Source of the DNA: Clostridium kluyveri DSM 555
GTDB taxonomy: Bacteria > Bacillota > Clostridia > Clostridiales > Clostridiaceae
DNA length: 64,000 nucleotides
Direction: 5' to 3'
NCBI RefSeq assembly: GCF_000016505.1
Contig: NC_009706.1
Coordinates: 2,170,001 to 2,234,000 of the forward strand
Below the pieces are notes generated by a model. The model was not told the DNA's origin. It saw only the letters and a list, made by a program, of their open reading frames with translations, and made no database searches. The translations under genes and the position numbers were made by a program. Positions 1 through 12,503 of the stretch are shown here, in pieces. Every line of letters starts with the position of its first letter. Within the stretch, counting starts at the first letter, position 1.

Positions 1-15
1 TTATTTAAAAACGCC

Positions 16-363
16 TTAATCCTCTGACTCTTCTACCAACTCTGCATAGTGGGCAGATGCTTCTTCAAATTCCTTATCCTCTGGTATAATAAGTTCTTCC
101 CCATTGTCTCCCATCTCTACTTTAAATAAATATACAGAATTATTTTCAGGATTTTGAACTAAAACATACTGATTATCTTTATATTCAAATTCATCAATTA
201 TTTCACAAGAAACTAAATTTCCATTTTCATCTTCTAAATCCACCACGAGATTTTCATGTTCTCCACAATCGCAGCCACAATCACAATCATGTTCATGTTC
301 ATGCTCTCCACAATTTTCTTCTTTAGAATCGCAGCCGCAGCTATTTAAATTTTCATTATCCAT
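16..363 (-). CDS. DUF1292 family protein with Cys/His-rich N-terminus
   Basis: This 115-residue acidic protein of unknown function has a C-terminal two-thirds (about residues 38-108) that matches the DUF1292 pattern of short beta-strand segments, including a stretch reading YVLVQNPENNSVYLFKVE. The first 37 residues are unusual: eight cysteines and four histidines alternate with Asp, Glu and Gly (for example GEHEHEHDCDCGCDCGEHE), which looks like a soft-metal binding tail. The ATG at 363 has only a weak upstream ribosome site (CAGGTAGAC). It lies downstream of the pyruvate:ferredoxin oxidoreductase gene but is separated from it by a terminator. DUF1292 membership is confident; metal binding is inference. 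Confidence 0.8.
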   Translation of the reverse strand: MDNENLNSCGCDSKEENCGEHEHEHDCDCGCDCGEHENLVVDLEDENGNLVSCEIIDEFEYKDNQYVLVQNPENNSVYLFKVEMGDNGEELIIPEDKEFEEASAHYAELVEESED

Positions 364-521
364 AAAGTCTACCTGATTTACTTTTTAGCACAATTATGTT
401 AAAAATTAGAATATTTTTTGCGCACAGTCTATCAGGAATCTTCACCTCCTTTTACTATTATGTTCTAATTTTAACCTTAATTGCACTATAATAAAAGTAT
501 TTTTAAAAAATATTTTTAAAT

Positions 522-558
522 TTAAAAAATGCCGGACTATAAGTCCAGCATTTTTTTA
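522..558 (-). terminator. Rho-independent terminator of pyruvate:ferredoxin oxidoreductase gene
   Basis: A 10-bp stem (ATGCTGGACT paired with AGTCCGGCAT on the minus strand, one G-U pair) with a 3-base loop is followed by a T-run. It sits directly after the stop codon at 563. Confidence 0.85.
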
Positions 559-562
559 TATA

Positions 563-4123
<3,561 letters not shown>

Positions 4124-4347
4124 TTAAGATTGCAGTATAAAACAACTGCATTTTTATAAACTAAATTAAAGCAATATTAAATAACAAATATGTGTATAAA
4201 GATAAGTTTTATTTATTTTATATTTTATCAATCTAATATAAAATAATATAGCATAAAGATATCATATATGAGGTATATTAATTTATAATATAACATTTAT
4301 AGTGATATGTACATACTATTTATTTTATTTATGCTAAATATTTTAAA

Positions 4348-5409
4348 TTATTTATATTTTTCTATTAAATTTATAATTTTATTTGTTGCATCTTGTACGG
4401 CACTTGCCTTCATTTTATTTATATAAGTATGCTTTGACATGTCTAATTTTTTTAACTTGTCTAAAAGCAGCTTTGGGGTCATATCCTCTTCCTTAAGTAC
4501 CATACTGTATCCACTTTTCTCAAAAGATGCAGCATTTAAAATCTGATCTCCTCTACTGGATTTTCTAGACAGAGGAATAAGTAAATTGGGTTTTTTAAGG
4601 GCTAGAAGTTCAAATATAACATTTGCTCCGGCTCTTGATATTACTATATCTGCTGCATTCATTATGTGAGGCATTTCTTCACTTACATATTCAAATTGTA
4701 CATAGCCATTCCTCTCTGTAAGCTTTTCTTCCAAATTTCCTTTTCCACATATATGAATTATATTATAAATTTTCAAAAGTTCATTTAAACAATTTCTCAC
4801 CGTATTATTTATAAATTTTGATCCCAAACTCCCTCCTATTATGAGCAGCACAGGCTTGTCATTTTGAAAACCGCACATTCTTCTACCTATTATTCTGCTT
4901 CCATCTAAGAGTTCCTGCCTTATTGGTGTGCCTGTAAGTACAGCATTATCACCTTTTATAGACTTTACAGATTCCGGAAAAGTAACACAGACTTTGGTGC
5001 AATAAGGTGAAGACAGTCTATTTGCAAGTCCTGGAGTTATATCGGACTCGTGTGCAATAACAGGAATACCATTTATGTATGCAGCAAAAACCACAGGTAC
5101 TGATACAAATCCTCCTTTTGAAAACACAACATTTGGTTTTTCCTTTCTCATTATGAATATGGCTTGAAATATTCCTTTAATTACCTTAAAAGGATCCGTA
5201 AAATTTTTTATATCAAAATATCTTCTAAGTTTTCCACTGGAGATTACATGATATTTTATTTTTTCATTTTCTATTATTTCTCTTTCAATGCCACTTTCTG
5301 TACCTATATATTGTATTTCATAGCCTAATTCTTTTAACTTTGGAATTAATGCCAGATTTGGTGTAACATGGCCGGCAGAACCTCCTCCAGTTAATATTAT
5401 CTTTTTCAA
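4348..5409 (-). CDS. murG: UDP-GlcNAc:undecaprenyl-PP-MurNAc-pentapeptide GlcNAc transferase
   Basis: MurG adds GlcNAc to lipid I to make lipid II at the inner face of the membrane. The glycine loop [14 protein letters not shown] opens the protein. [33 protein letters not shown] and [14 protein letters not shown] follow in the order expected of GT28 enzymes. The usual DHQTLNA acceptor motif reads GDQILNA. I place the start at the TTG at 5409, which has AAGGGGG nine bases upstream and opens with [11 protein letters not shown] longer frame to 5451 would begin inside an intergenic repeat and has no ribosome site. The resulting 353 residues match the family. It stands apart from any mur cluster, which is common in clostridia. 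Confidence 0.93.
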   Translation of the reverse strand: MKKIILTGGGSAGHVTPNLALIPKLKELGYEIQYIGTESGIEREIIENEKIKYHVISSGKLRRYFDIKNFTDPFKVIKGIFQAIFIMRKEKPNVVFSKGGFVSVPVVFAAYINGIPVIAHESDITPGLANRLSSPYCTKVCVTFPESVKSIKGDNAVLTGTPIRQELLDGSRIIGRRMCGFQNDKPVLLIIGGSLGSKFINNTVRNCLNELLKIYNIIHICGKGNLEEKLTERNGYVQFEYVSEEMPHIMNAADIVISRAGANVIFELLALKKPNLLIPLSRKSSRGDQILNAASFEKSGYSMVLKEEDMTPKLLLDKLKKLDMSKHTYINKMKASAVQDATNKIINLIEKYK

Positions 5410-5430
5410 AACATGATTCCCCCTTAATAC

Positions 5431-5461
5431 AATGCACAATTCACAGTTCACAATTTATCAT
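5431..5461. repeat. Copy of dispersed GTGAATTGTGAACTG-type intergenic repeat
   Basis: The stretch AATGCACAATTCACAGTTCA matches related stretches near 12341, 12440, 16438 and 28410. The rest of the 350-base gap between murG and recJ (5410-5759) is AT-rich. It holds only a weak 6-bp hairpin followed by a T-run near 5581-5602 and no convincing gene. Confidence 0.6.
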
Positions 5462-5759
5462 TTGCAGTGCTTAGCCCTATTTTTAAACAGTCAGGATGTG
5501 CTATAGTCCTCTAGATTATACTTCTAAAATTTAAGGGAAATCTTACAACTTGCAAGTTTAATTTTATAATTCTCGTACATACAGAAAATTCTGTGATTTT
5601 TTTAATGTATAATAATCTTAATAGAATTCCATTATAAAGAATATTAAAATTATTATTTAAAAGTGTCAAGTGTTACTGTACACTTTAAATTGTCTCATGT
5701 CAACTGCATACCATGTAATTCTATGTTAAATTAAAAATTTATTTAAGTCTACCTTTTTT

Positions 5760-7547
5760 TTATTTATTTTTTGACGTGAGTCTAAAATCTTTTATTACAA
5801 GTTGAAGATTTTTAACACCATTAAATTCATTAATACAGGGTAAAAATATAAAATCCATTTTTAAACTGGTAAAATTATTATTAAAAATTTTATTTGCACC
5901 ACTACTTCCATAGACTTCAAGTATTAATTTTTTAAATTTTTCTCCCCCATCAAAGGCTATTGCATCAATTTTTTTTAGGCTATTTTTCAATCTGCAAAAT
6001 AATTTTAATACATTTTTATCCTTTCCCATAAAATAAATTTTAAATACATCTATATTTTTTTCTCCAAATAAAGGAGTGGAATTACCTTTTCCAAAAGGTT
6101 CCAGTTTTTTTATATCTTCCAGCACGTGAAAAGATATGTTCTCAAGAGGCAGTTTTTTATCTATCCTGATTTTGGGTATTAAATCCTCTTCTGTAAGATT
6201 ACAATTTTTATTTAAATTTTCTCTTAATCTATTTATATTTTCTTCTGTTATGGATAATCCCGCTGCCAAAGGATGTCCACCAAACTTTTCCATTAATTCT
6301 TTGCATTTTACAAGTTCTTCAAACATGTTATAGCCCTCAATTGATCTGCCTGAACCTTTTGACATAATTCTTCCCGATGTTATTACTATAGAAGGTACAT
6401 TATATCTGTCTTTAAGTCTCCCTGCCACTATGCCTGCTATACTTTCATGAGTTTCTTTTTCATATACTACAAGTACCTTATCCCTTTTTAAATTTGAATT
6501 TTCCACTTTATCTATTATATTATTTAAACTTTTAACCGTCATATCCTGTCTCTGTATATTTAATTCATGAAGTTTTTTTGCAAGTTTACCGGCCTTTTCT
6601 GCATCTTTACACAGCAAAAGTTCCAATGCCAAAACTGCACTTTTAAGTCTTCCCGTGGCATTTATACAAGGGCCTATAATAAAACCTATATGGTAGGAAG
6701 TGATATTTTTACCTTTTAACGAAGTTTCCTCTATAAGTGCTTTTAACCCCAGATTCTCAGTATTATTTATCATATCAAGTCCCTTTTTAACTATAATTCT
6801 GTTTTCATCTATTAGATCAACTATATCACATATAGTTCCTATAGCAGCATATTGAATAAATTTATAACACTGTTCTTTTTTAAAATTAAATTTTTTATAA
6901 AGTACCTGAATAAATTTAAAAGCCACCCCTGCACCACAGAGATGTTTAAAGGGATATGAACAATCCTCCTGTTTAGGGTCTATAACTGCATCTGCCTCGG
7001 GTATTAAATATGTCTTTTCCCCATTTTCCCGTTCCTCAAAAAATATATGGTGGTGATCTGTAATCACCACGGCAATGCCAAGCTCTTTAGCTCTTTTAAC
7101 CTGAGCCAGTGCAGAAATACCATTGTCACAGGTTATTATAACTTCACATCCTTCTTCTTTTAACTTTTCTATACTTTTTATATTTATACCGTACCCCTCT
7201 TCTATTCTATCCGGTATGTGATATTTAACTTTTGCTCCGCATTTTAAAAGACCACAGTATAATATATAGGTACTCATTACTCCATCCACGTCATAATCAC
7301 CATATATGGCTATATTTTTATTATCCATTATGGCCTTATATATTATATCCGTACCTTTTTCCATATCCTTCATAGACAAGGGGTCTTGTAAATTGTCTAC
7401 AGAGGGATTTAAAAAGTCTCTTATTTCTTTCTCTTCTACAATACCTCTATTTGCAAGAATAGTTGCCATAATTTCACTTATTCCTGCCTTTTTTGAAATA
7501 TATTTTACATCTTTATTACACCTTTTAAGCATCCATCTTCTCTTCAA
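5760..7547 (-). CDS. recJ: Single-stranded-DNA-specific exonuclease RecJ
   Basis: RecJ is a 5'-3' single-strand exonuclease of recombination and mismatch repair. DHH-superfamily motifs are clear: GDYDVDGVMSTY near residue 83, ITCDNGISA near 138, ITDHHHIF near 162 and HLCGAGVAFKF near 207. The DHHA1 part has FGGHPLAAGLSI near 425, and an OB-like C-terminal region follows. The start is a TTG at 7547 with AAGGGGGG nine bases upstream. Five codons downstream lies an ATG (MLKRCNK) without a better ribosome site. At 595 residues it is a normal length. The M16 peptidase gene upstream ends 43 bases before it, so the two may be cotranscribed. Confidence 0.93.
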   Translation of the reverse strand: MKRRWMLKRCNKDVKYISKKAGISEIMATILANRGIVEEKEIRDFLNPSVDNLQDPLSMKDMEKGTDIIYKAIMDNKNIAIYGDYDVDGVMSTYILYCGLLKCGAKVKYHIPDRIEEGYGINIKSIEKLKEEGCEVIITCDNGISALAQVKRAKELGIAVVITDHHHIFFEERENGEKTYLIPEADAVIDPKQEDCSYPFKHLCGAGVAFKFIQVLYKKFNFKKEQCYKFIQYAAIGTICDIVDLIDENRIIVKKGLDMINNTENLGLKALIEETSLKGKNITSYHIGFIIGPCINATGRLKSAVLALELLLCKDAEKAGKLAKKLHELNIQRQDMTVKSLNNIIDKVENSNLKRDKVLVVYEKETHESIAGIVAGRLKDRYNVPSIVITSGRIMSKGSGRSIEGYNMFEELVKCKELMEKFGGHPLAAGLSITEENINRLRENLNKNCNLTEEDLIPKIRIDKKLPLENISFHVLEDIKKLEPFGKGNSTPLFGEKNIDVFKIYFMGKDKNVLKLFCRLKNSLKKIDAIAFDGGEKFKKLILEVYGSSGANKIFNNNFTSLKMDFIFLPCINEFNGVKNLQLVIKDFRLTSKNK

Positions 7548-7590
7548 ATATTACATCCCCCCTTCAATTGCAAAAAATACTATTTTAAAC

Positions 7591-8826
7591 CTAACCCCTC
7601 AGAATCTGTATGGAAGGCCCATTCATAAATTTACCGGCGACTTCATTTATATGCCAGGGTTTAATTTTGAATGCCTCTTCCCCTTTATCAAGAGAATAGT
7701 TCTCATCCATAAGTTCTTTTATGACATTTTCCTTGCAAAACTCAATAGATTTTTCTCTTTTAATTTCATCTTTTAATTTTATACTTTTGATCTTATGCTT
7801 TATTTCCTGGTTTTCAAAATGCAAAGTGGAATACTTAAACTTCTCTATAACACTATTTACTGTAGATATAGCCCTATCTATATTTTCCGCAGAAGTTCCC
7901 ATTTTTATAGAAAAAAGTTTTATTCCCCTTTCATTTTTCATACTGCTCCCCACCTCATAGGCAAGACCCTGGCAAGTTCTTATTTCATTGAAAAGCAAAC
8001 TCCCCACTCCCTGACCAAAAATGGTATTAAGTACAGGAAGAACCCTGGCTTCTTTAAAGTTCAAGTGATGAATATCAAATATATATTGTATTTTTACTCC
8101 TTTTATGCCCGGTACACTTTCTATAAATATACCTTTTTCATTTTTTTCATACAGTATCTCTGAATTTTTATCAGACTCTACAAAACTTTTTTCACAACTT
8201 TTTTTCCAATGTCCAAAATAGCTTTTTATAAGATCATAGATATAATTAAATTCCATGGAAGAACAAATGCATATAACACAGTTTTCAGGCACATAAAATT
8301 TATGATAAAATCTTTTTATTCCATCTAAAGTGATATTTCTAATACTATGTTCATTTCCTATTATGGTTTCCTTTATGCGCCTTAATTTAAATGAATTTTT
8401 AAAAAGCAAGTCTTCACAGTGCTGATAAGAATTATCCTTCCATTCTTTTAGTTCCTGAAATATTATATTCATTTCTTGTTCAAAGCCAACCTTTGGAAAA
8501 GAAGCATTTAAAATCATATCGCTGTATAATTCAATTCCCCTATGCAGATCTTCAGAAAAGCAAGTTCCATAATAAATGGTATAGGGATAGTTTGTCATAG
8601 CATTTTCAAATCCAAATATCCTGTCAAGCTGAATGTTTATATCATCCTCATTTCTATTTTTAGTGCCCTTTGATATAATATGCTCCAGTGCATGAGCAGT
8701 ACCTTTTGAAAAATCCTCCCCTTCTTCTAAAGCTCCTGCATTAAATCCTATACAAACAGAAGATACTTTCCCAGGTCTATACTCATATAATAATTTAAGT
8801 CCATTTTGAAATATATATTTTTCCAC
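7591..8826 (-). CDS. M16 family (pitrilysin/insulinase-like) metallopeptidase
   Basis: This is a zinc peptidase half-domain protein of 411 residues. The inverted zinc motif HxxEH appears as GTAHALEHII near residue 45, and a downstream glutamate is available in the conserved helix around EQEMNIIFQELKEW near residue 125. The second, inactive M16 domain (residues 220-400) carries the RGIKLFSIKMGTS-type strand. This is the YmfH/YmfF-like or MPP-like class found in Firmicutes, substrate unknown. The start is GTG. It lies between the DJ-1-like gene and recJ, on the same strand. Confidence 0.88.
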   Translation of the reverse strand: MEKYIFQNGLKLLYEYRPGKVSSVCIGFNAGALEEGEDFSKGTAHALEHIISKGTKNRNEDDINIQLDRIFGFENAMTNYPYTIYYGTCFSEDLHRGIELYSDMILNASFPKVGFEQEMNIIFQELKEWKDNSYQHCEDLLFKNSFKLRRIKETIIGNEHSIRNITLDGIKRFYHKFYVPENCVICICSSMEFNYIYDLIKSYFGHWKKSCEKSFVESDKNSEILYEKNEKGIFIESVPGIKGVKIQYIFDIHHLNFKEARVLPVLNTIFGQGVGSLLFNEIRTCQGLAYEVGSSMKNERGIKLFSIKMGTSAENIDRAISTVNSVIEKFKYSTLHFENQEIKHKIKSIKLKDEIKREKSIEFCKENVIKELMDENYSLDKGEEAFKIKPWHINEVAGKFMNGPSIQILRG

Positions 8827-8837
8827 TATTTCACCAG

Positions 8838-8898
8838 CCTTAAAAGTTAAGAGTTATGATTTAATTTGCTCTTCACCATTCATTCTTAATTCTTAACT
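8838..8898. repeat. Imperfect inverted repeat between DJ-1-like and M16 genes
   Basis: GTTAAGAGTTATGA and TTCTTAATTCTTAAC form imperfect arms around an AT-rich centre. The right arm overlaps the stop codon of the DJ-1-like gene. It may act as a weak hairpin terminator or be a relative of the other intergenic repeats. Confidence 0.35.
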
Positions 8899-9446
8899 AA
8901 ATCCAACAGCATATCTTTTCTTAAATTTTCTACACCTTCCGTGCCTGAGAGGTTTTCTAAAACTTTAAGGGCAAAATAAGGTGCTGTAGCAGGACCTCTG
9001 CTCGTTATTAAATTTCGCTCTTGAACTACTATTTCTTCACTGTAATTATAAGCTTGAAGTTCCTCTTCAAATCCAGGATAAGAAGTTACTTTTCTGTTAT
9101 AAATTATTCCCGCCTTCTTTAAAACTATAGGTGCTGCACATATTGCAGCTATTATTTTATTTTCCCTGTCAAATTTTTTTACTATCTCTATAACTTTTTC
9201 GTTATCTCTTAAATTTACTGCTCCCGGCATACCCCCCGGAAGTATAATGGCCTCATATTCATCTTCATTTATATTTTGAAGTAAAATCTCTGCTTTAACT
9301 ACTACTCCGTGTGCTCCTTTTACATCTTCTTTGCCACTTATAGAACAAATTCTACAATCTATATTTCCTCTTCTTAAAACATCTACACAGGTTAAAGCTT
9401 CTATTTCCTCAAAACCCTCGGCAAGTAAAATTATAGCTTTTTTCAT
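8886..9446 (-). CDS. DJ-1/PfpI family protein
   Basis: This 186-residue protein has the class I glutamine-amidotransferase-like fold of DJ-1/ThiJ/YajL proteins. The nucleophile elbow reads IAAICAAPIVLKKAG, with Cys near residue 104. The upstream acid loop is AIILPGGMPGAVNL, and a histidine-free SRGPATAPYFAL loop follows the SYPG segment, as in YajL-type members. The family includes glyoxalase/deglycase-like and stress proteins; a precise reaction cannot be assigned. AAGGAGTGG precedes the ATG. The parC stop lies 16 bases upstream, so it is probably the last gene of a parC transcript. Confidence 0.9.
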   Translation of the reverse strand: MKKAIILLAEGFEEIEALTCVDVLRRGNIDCRICSISGKEDVKGAHGVVVKAEILLQNINEDEYEAIILPGGMPGAVNLRDNEKVIEIVKKFDRENKIIAAICAAPIVLKKAGIIYNRKVTSYPGFEEELQAYNYSEEIVVQERNLITSRGPATAPYFALKVLENLSGTEGVENLRKDMLLDLVKN

Positions 9447-9462
9447 TATAAACCACTCCTTA

Positions 9463-12324
9463 TTATTTTATATATTTAACTTCTGCAATTCTATCTTCCA
9501 TAATTACAAGCATGACATTCGAACCCCTGCCCCCTCTATTTTGAAGGATAATATTCTTTGATTTTATCTGTTTTTTATTTCCTTTTACAGAAGTTAAATT
9601 TAATTTGCAATTTGCTTTTTCTTCCATAACCATAGAGTATATTACACTATCTTCTCCCTTTAAATTTATAGCTGTCACTCCAGAGGCTGACTTTCCCATA
9701 GAATTTATAGAGTCTCCCTGAAATTTTATAGCCATACCCTTTTCAGTTATTAAAAGTATTTCATTTTTTTCTTTTCCATACTCCACATTTACAAGAAAAT
9801 CTTCATTATTTTTAAATTTATGTGCTGTATTCCATCCATTTATATCTTTAAACTCATTCAGTTCTGTCCTTTTTATCATACCATATTTAGTAAAAAAATA
9901 AATATATCCGTAATCAAAATTTTCTATAGAAATCATTTTTAATATATCTTGAGCACTTATTCCCATTAGTTCTCTAATATTTATGCCGCTGCTTTCAATT
10001 TGTTCAAACATAAAAGAGGGCATAGAAAAAACTCTCCCGCAAACTGTAAATACCAATATATTGCTTGAAGAATTTGTAAATACATTTTTGAAGGTTCTGC
10101 CGCTGTTTGAAATTTTAATTATCCCTGATTTATTTATATTTATATAAAAGGTTTCATACCCTGATTCTTCTGAAAGGTCCATTTTTACTATCTTATCCCC
10201 TTTAACCAGAGAACAAAGTTCATTGGCAATTATATTTCTATCCTCTAGGGCAAGTTCCGGTACTTTTACAGTAAATTTAAGTCCAATTTTTGTTTCTACT
10301 TTAATAAAATTTAAGGATTCATTTCTATTCACCAGCTTTACATCTATAAGTTCTTCTTCTTTTTTTAGCCTTAGTGCCATAAGTTTGGTATACTTTGTAA
10401 CAAATGCATTTGTTTCAGTTCTCTTTATACCTGCCATATTAGTGAAAAATATAAAATCCTGTGGTGAACTAAAATCATCTATACTATAAACTGCCACAAT
10501 ATTTTCTTCTGAAAGATCAATACCTTTTATTATATTTTCCAGTTTTTCTCCTTTTTCTCTCCACTTAAACTCTGGAATATCCATTCCCTTTATTTTATAC
10601 ATATTTCCTTTGTCAGTAAAAAACATAATTGTATCTTTTGTACTGGAATTTATAACATATTTATTAAAATCTCCCTCTCTATATTCTATATCCTTAACTT
10701 CCCGGCTAGAACGATTGTAACTTTTCAAAGAAATTCTCTTTATAAATGCTTCCTTAGATATGGTAATAACTATATCTTCATCTACTAAAATTTCTTTCAC
10801 ATCTATTTTTGCCTCTTCTTCCTCTTCAATAATGACAGTTTTTCTTTCCTCTCCATATTTTTCTGCAATCTCTGCCAATTCCTTTTTTATAACTTTTAAA
10901 ATTTCCTTTTCACTATCCAATATTTTTGTAAGTTTTTTTATAATTTTTAAAAGTTCTCTGTGCTCCTTTTCAAAGGATACTATTTCAAGTCCTGTGAGTC
11001 TATACAGCATAAGTTCTAAGATGGCCTCTGACTGTTCCCTTGTAAATTCAAATTTTTCCATAAGATTTGAAGCTGCATCTTTTTTTGATTTAGAACTTCT
11101 GATAGTCTTTATAATTTCATCCATAATTCCAATGGCTTTTATGAATCCTTCCACAATATGGAATCTGACTTTTGCTCCCTCTAATTCTTTTTCAGTTCTT
11201 CTTTTTATAATTTGTTTCTGATATTTAATATAGTGTTTTAATATATCCTTTAATCCCAGTGTGACAGGCTTTCCATCTGCCAGGGCCACCATATTAAAAA
11301 ATATATTGCACTGCAGATCCGTCTTTTTTAATAAATATTTTAAAACTTTTTGAGCTAAATTTTTATCCGTAGATTTTTTAAATTCTATTACCGCTCTTAT
11401 ACCGTTTCTATCAGACTCGTCTCTTATATCGGATATAGGTTCTAAGGCCTTTATGTGCCTTTTATCTGCCGTCATCTCCGAAATAGTCTGAAGTAACCTG
11501 GCCTTACTTCTCCTATATGGAAACTCTGTTATTACTATTCCAAGTCTTCCATTATCAAGCTTTTCTATGGAAGTTTTAGCCCTTAAAGTAGCTTTTCCCT
11601 CTCCTGTAGTATAGGCACAAATCAGGGACTGTCTACCTATAATTATTCCTCCCGTAGGCAGGTCAGGTCCTTTAATATACTCCATAAGTTTTTCCGTACT
11701 TATATCCTCACAGTCAATATAAGCACAGGCAGCCTCTATTACTTCCTTTAAATTATGGGGCGGAATGTTGGTTGCAAGTCCCACGGCTATACCAAAAGCT
11801 CCATTTACAAGCAAATTGGGATACCTCGCTGGAAGTACTTCCGGTTCTTTTTCAGAGCCTGAATAATTATCTACCATATTTACTACATCTTTTTCTATAT
11901 CTCTTACCATTTCCATAGCAATAGGTGTGAGTCTTGCTTCCGTGTAACGCATAGCTGCAGCACTGTCTCCATCCTGACTCCCCCAATTTCCGTGGCCATC
12001 TATAATAGGCATTTTGGTTGTAAAATCCTGGGCCAGTATTACCATGGCGTCATAAACAGAAGTATCTCCATGGGGATGGTATTTTCCAAGTATATCTCCT
12101 ACTATTCTTGCAGATTTATAATAGGGTCTCTCTGGAAATGCCTTTAACATATACGCTCCATAGATTATTCTTCTATGCACAGGTTTTAATCCATCTCGTA
12201 CATCAGGAAGTGCCCTGTCCTTTGCCACTTCCACCGCATAGGGCATATAATTATCCGGCATGGCTTCTTCTATGGGAATTTTTATTATATTATTATCTTC
12301 TGGAATCGATGTATTTTTTGCCAA
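9463..12324 (-). CDS. parC: DNA topoisomerase IV subunit A
   Basis: This is the type IIA topoisomerase breakage-reunion subunit, 953 residues. The catalytic tyrosine lies in AAAMRYTEARL (Tyr127), and the winged-helix region has KPVHRRIIYGAY and KYHPHGDTSVYDAM. A coiled-coil arm follows around residues 365-480, then a beta-propeller C-terminal domain with blades such as FFTKYGMIKRTELNEF. A NRGGRGS segment near residue 932 recalls the GyrA box, but the usual QRRGGRG site is not seen at the start of the propeller. Pairing with the adjacent ATPase subunit away from an oriC-type gyrBA locus favours topoisomerase IV over gyrase. The start is TTG after GAGGAGG. Confidence 0.88.
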   Translation of the reverse strand: MAKNTSIPEDNNIIKIPIEEAMPDNYMPYAVEVAKDRALPDVRDGLKPVHRRIIYGAYMLKAFPERPYYKSARIVGDILGKYHPHGDTSVYDAMVILAQDFTTKMPIIDGHGNWGSQDGDSAAAMRYTEARLTPIAMEMVRDIEKDVVNMVDNYSGSEKEPEVLPARYPNLLVNGAFGIAVGLATNIPPHNLKEVIEAACAYIDCEDISTEKLMEYIKGPDLPTGGIIIGRQSLICAYTTGEGKATLRAKTSIEKLDNGRLGIVITEFPYRRSKARLLQTISEMTADKRHIKALEPISDIRDESDRNGIRAVIEFKKSTDKNLAQKVLKYLLKKTDLQCNIFFNMVALADGKPVTLGLKDILKHYIKYQKQIIKRRTEKELEGAKVRFHIVEGFIKAIGIMDEIIKTIRSSKSKKDAASNLMEKFEFTREQSEAILELMLYRLTGLEIVSFEKEHRELLKIIKKLTKILDSEKEILKVIKKELAEIAEKYGEERKTVIIEEEEEAKIDVKEILVDEDIVITISKEAFIKRISLKSYNRSSREVKDIEYREGDFNKYVINSSTKDTIMFFTDKGNMYKIKGMDIPEFKWREKGEKLENIIKGIDLSEENIVAVYSIDDFSSPQDFIFFTNMAGIKRTETNAFVTKYTKLMALRLKKEEELIDVKLVNRNESLNFIKVETKIGLKFTVKVPELALEDRNIIANELCSLVKGDKIVKMDLSEESGYETFYININKSGIIKISNSGRTFKNVFTNSSSNILVFTVCGRVFSMPSFMFEQIESSGINIRELMGISAQDILKMISIENFDYGYIYFFTKYGMIKRTELNEFKDINGWNTAHKFKNNEDFLVNVEYGKEKNEILLITEKGMAIKFQGDSINSMGKSASGVTAINLKGEDSVIYSMVMEEKANCKLNLTSVKGNKKQIKSKNIILQNRGGRGSNVMLVIMEDRIAEVKYIK

Positions 12325-12340
12325 GAAAATCCTCCTCTTT

Positions 12341-12500
12341 TCAATTCACAATTTACAGTTCATAATTCACAATTATTGAAGTTTTTCAGGTCATACTGAA
12401 AAACTGATTAAATTTATTTTGCCTGAAGGCAAAACTTCATTAATTGTGAACTGTGCATTGTGCATCGTGCATTGTCAATCCTGCATCGTGAATTTTGAAT
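12341..12500. repeat. Palindromic intergenic element between parE and parC
   Basis: The left arm (12341-12384) contains CAGTTCATAATTCACAATTA then TTGAAGTTTTT. The right arm (12430-12475) contains AAAACTTCATTAATTGTGAA then CTGTGCATTG, so the two arms are reverse complements over about 30 bases. An inner perfect 9-bp hairpin (GTTTTTCAG / CTGAAAAAC) lies at 12380-12403. The arms belong to the dispersed GTGAATTGTGAACTG-type repeat. No open reading frame is inside, so it resembles a non-autonomous palindromic element. Confidence 0.7.
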
Positions 12501-12503
12501 TGT

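Noticed and set aside
4128-4156. TGCAGT/ACTGCA hairpin ahead of the pyruvate oxidoreductase gene as murG terminator
   Set aside because: The stem is only 6 bp, the minus-strand tail is not T-rich and it lies about 200 bases past the murG stop.
5410-5451. N-terminal extension of MurG (14 codons)
   Set aside because: It begins in an intergenic repeat without a ribosome site; the TTG at 5409 has AAGGGGG at proper spacing and starts at the family's first strand.
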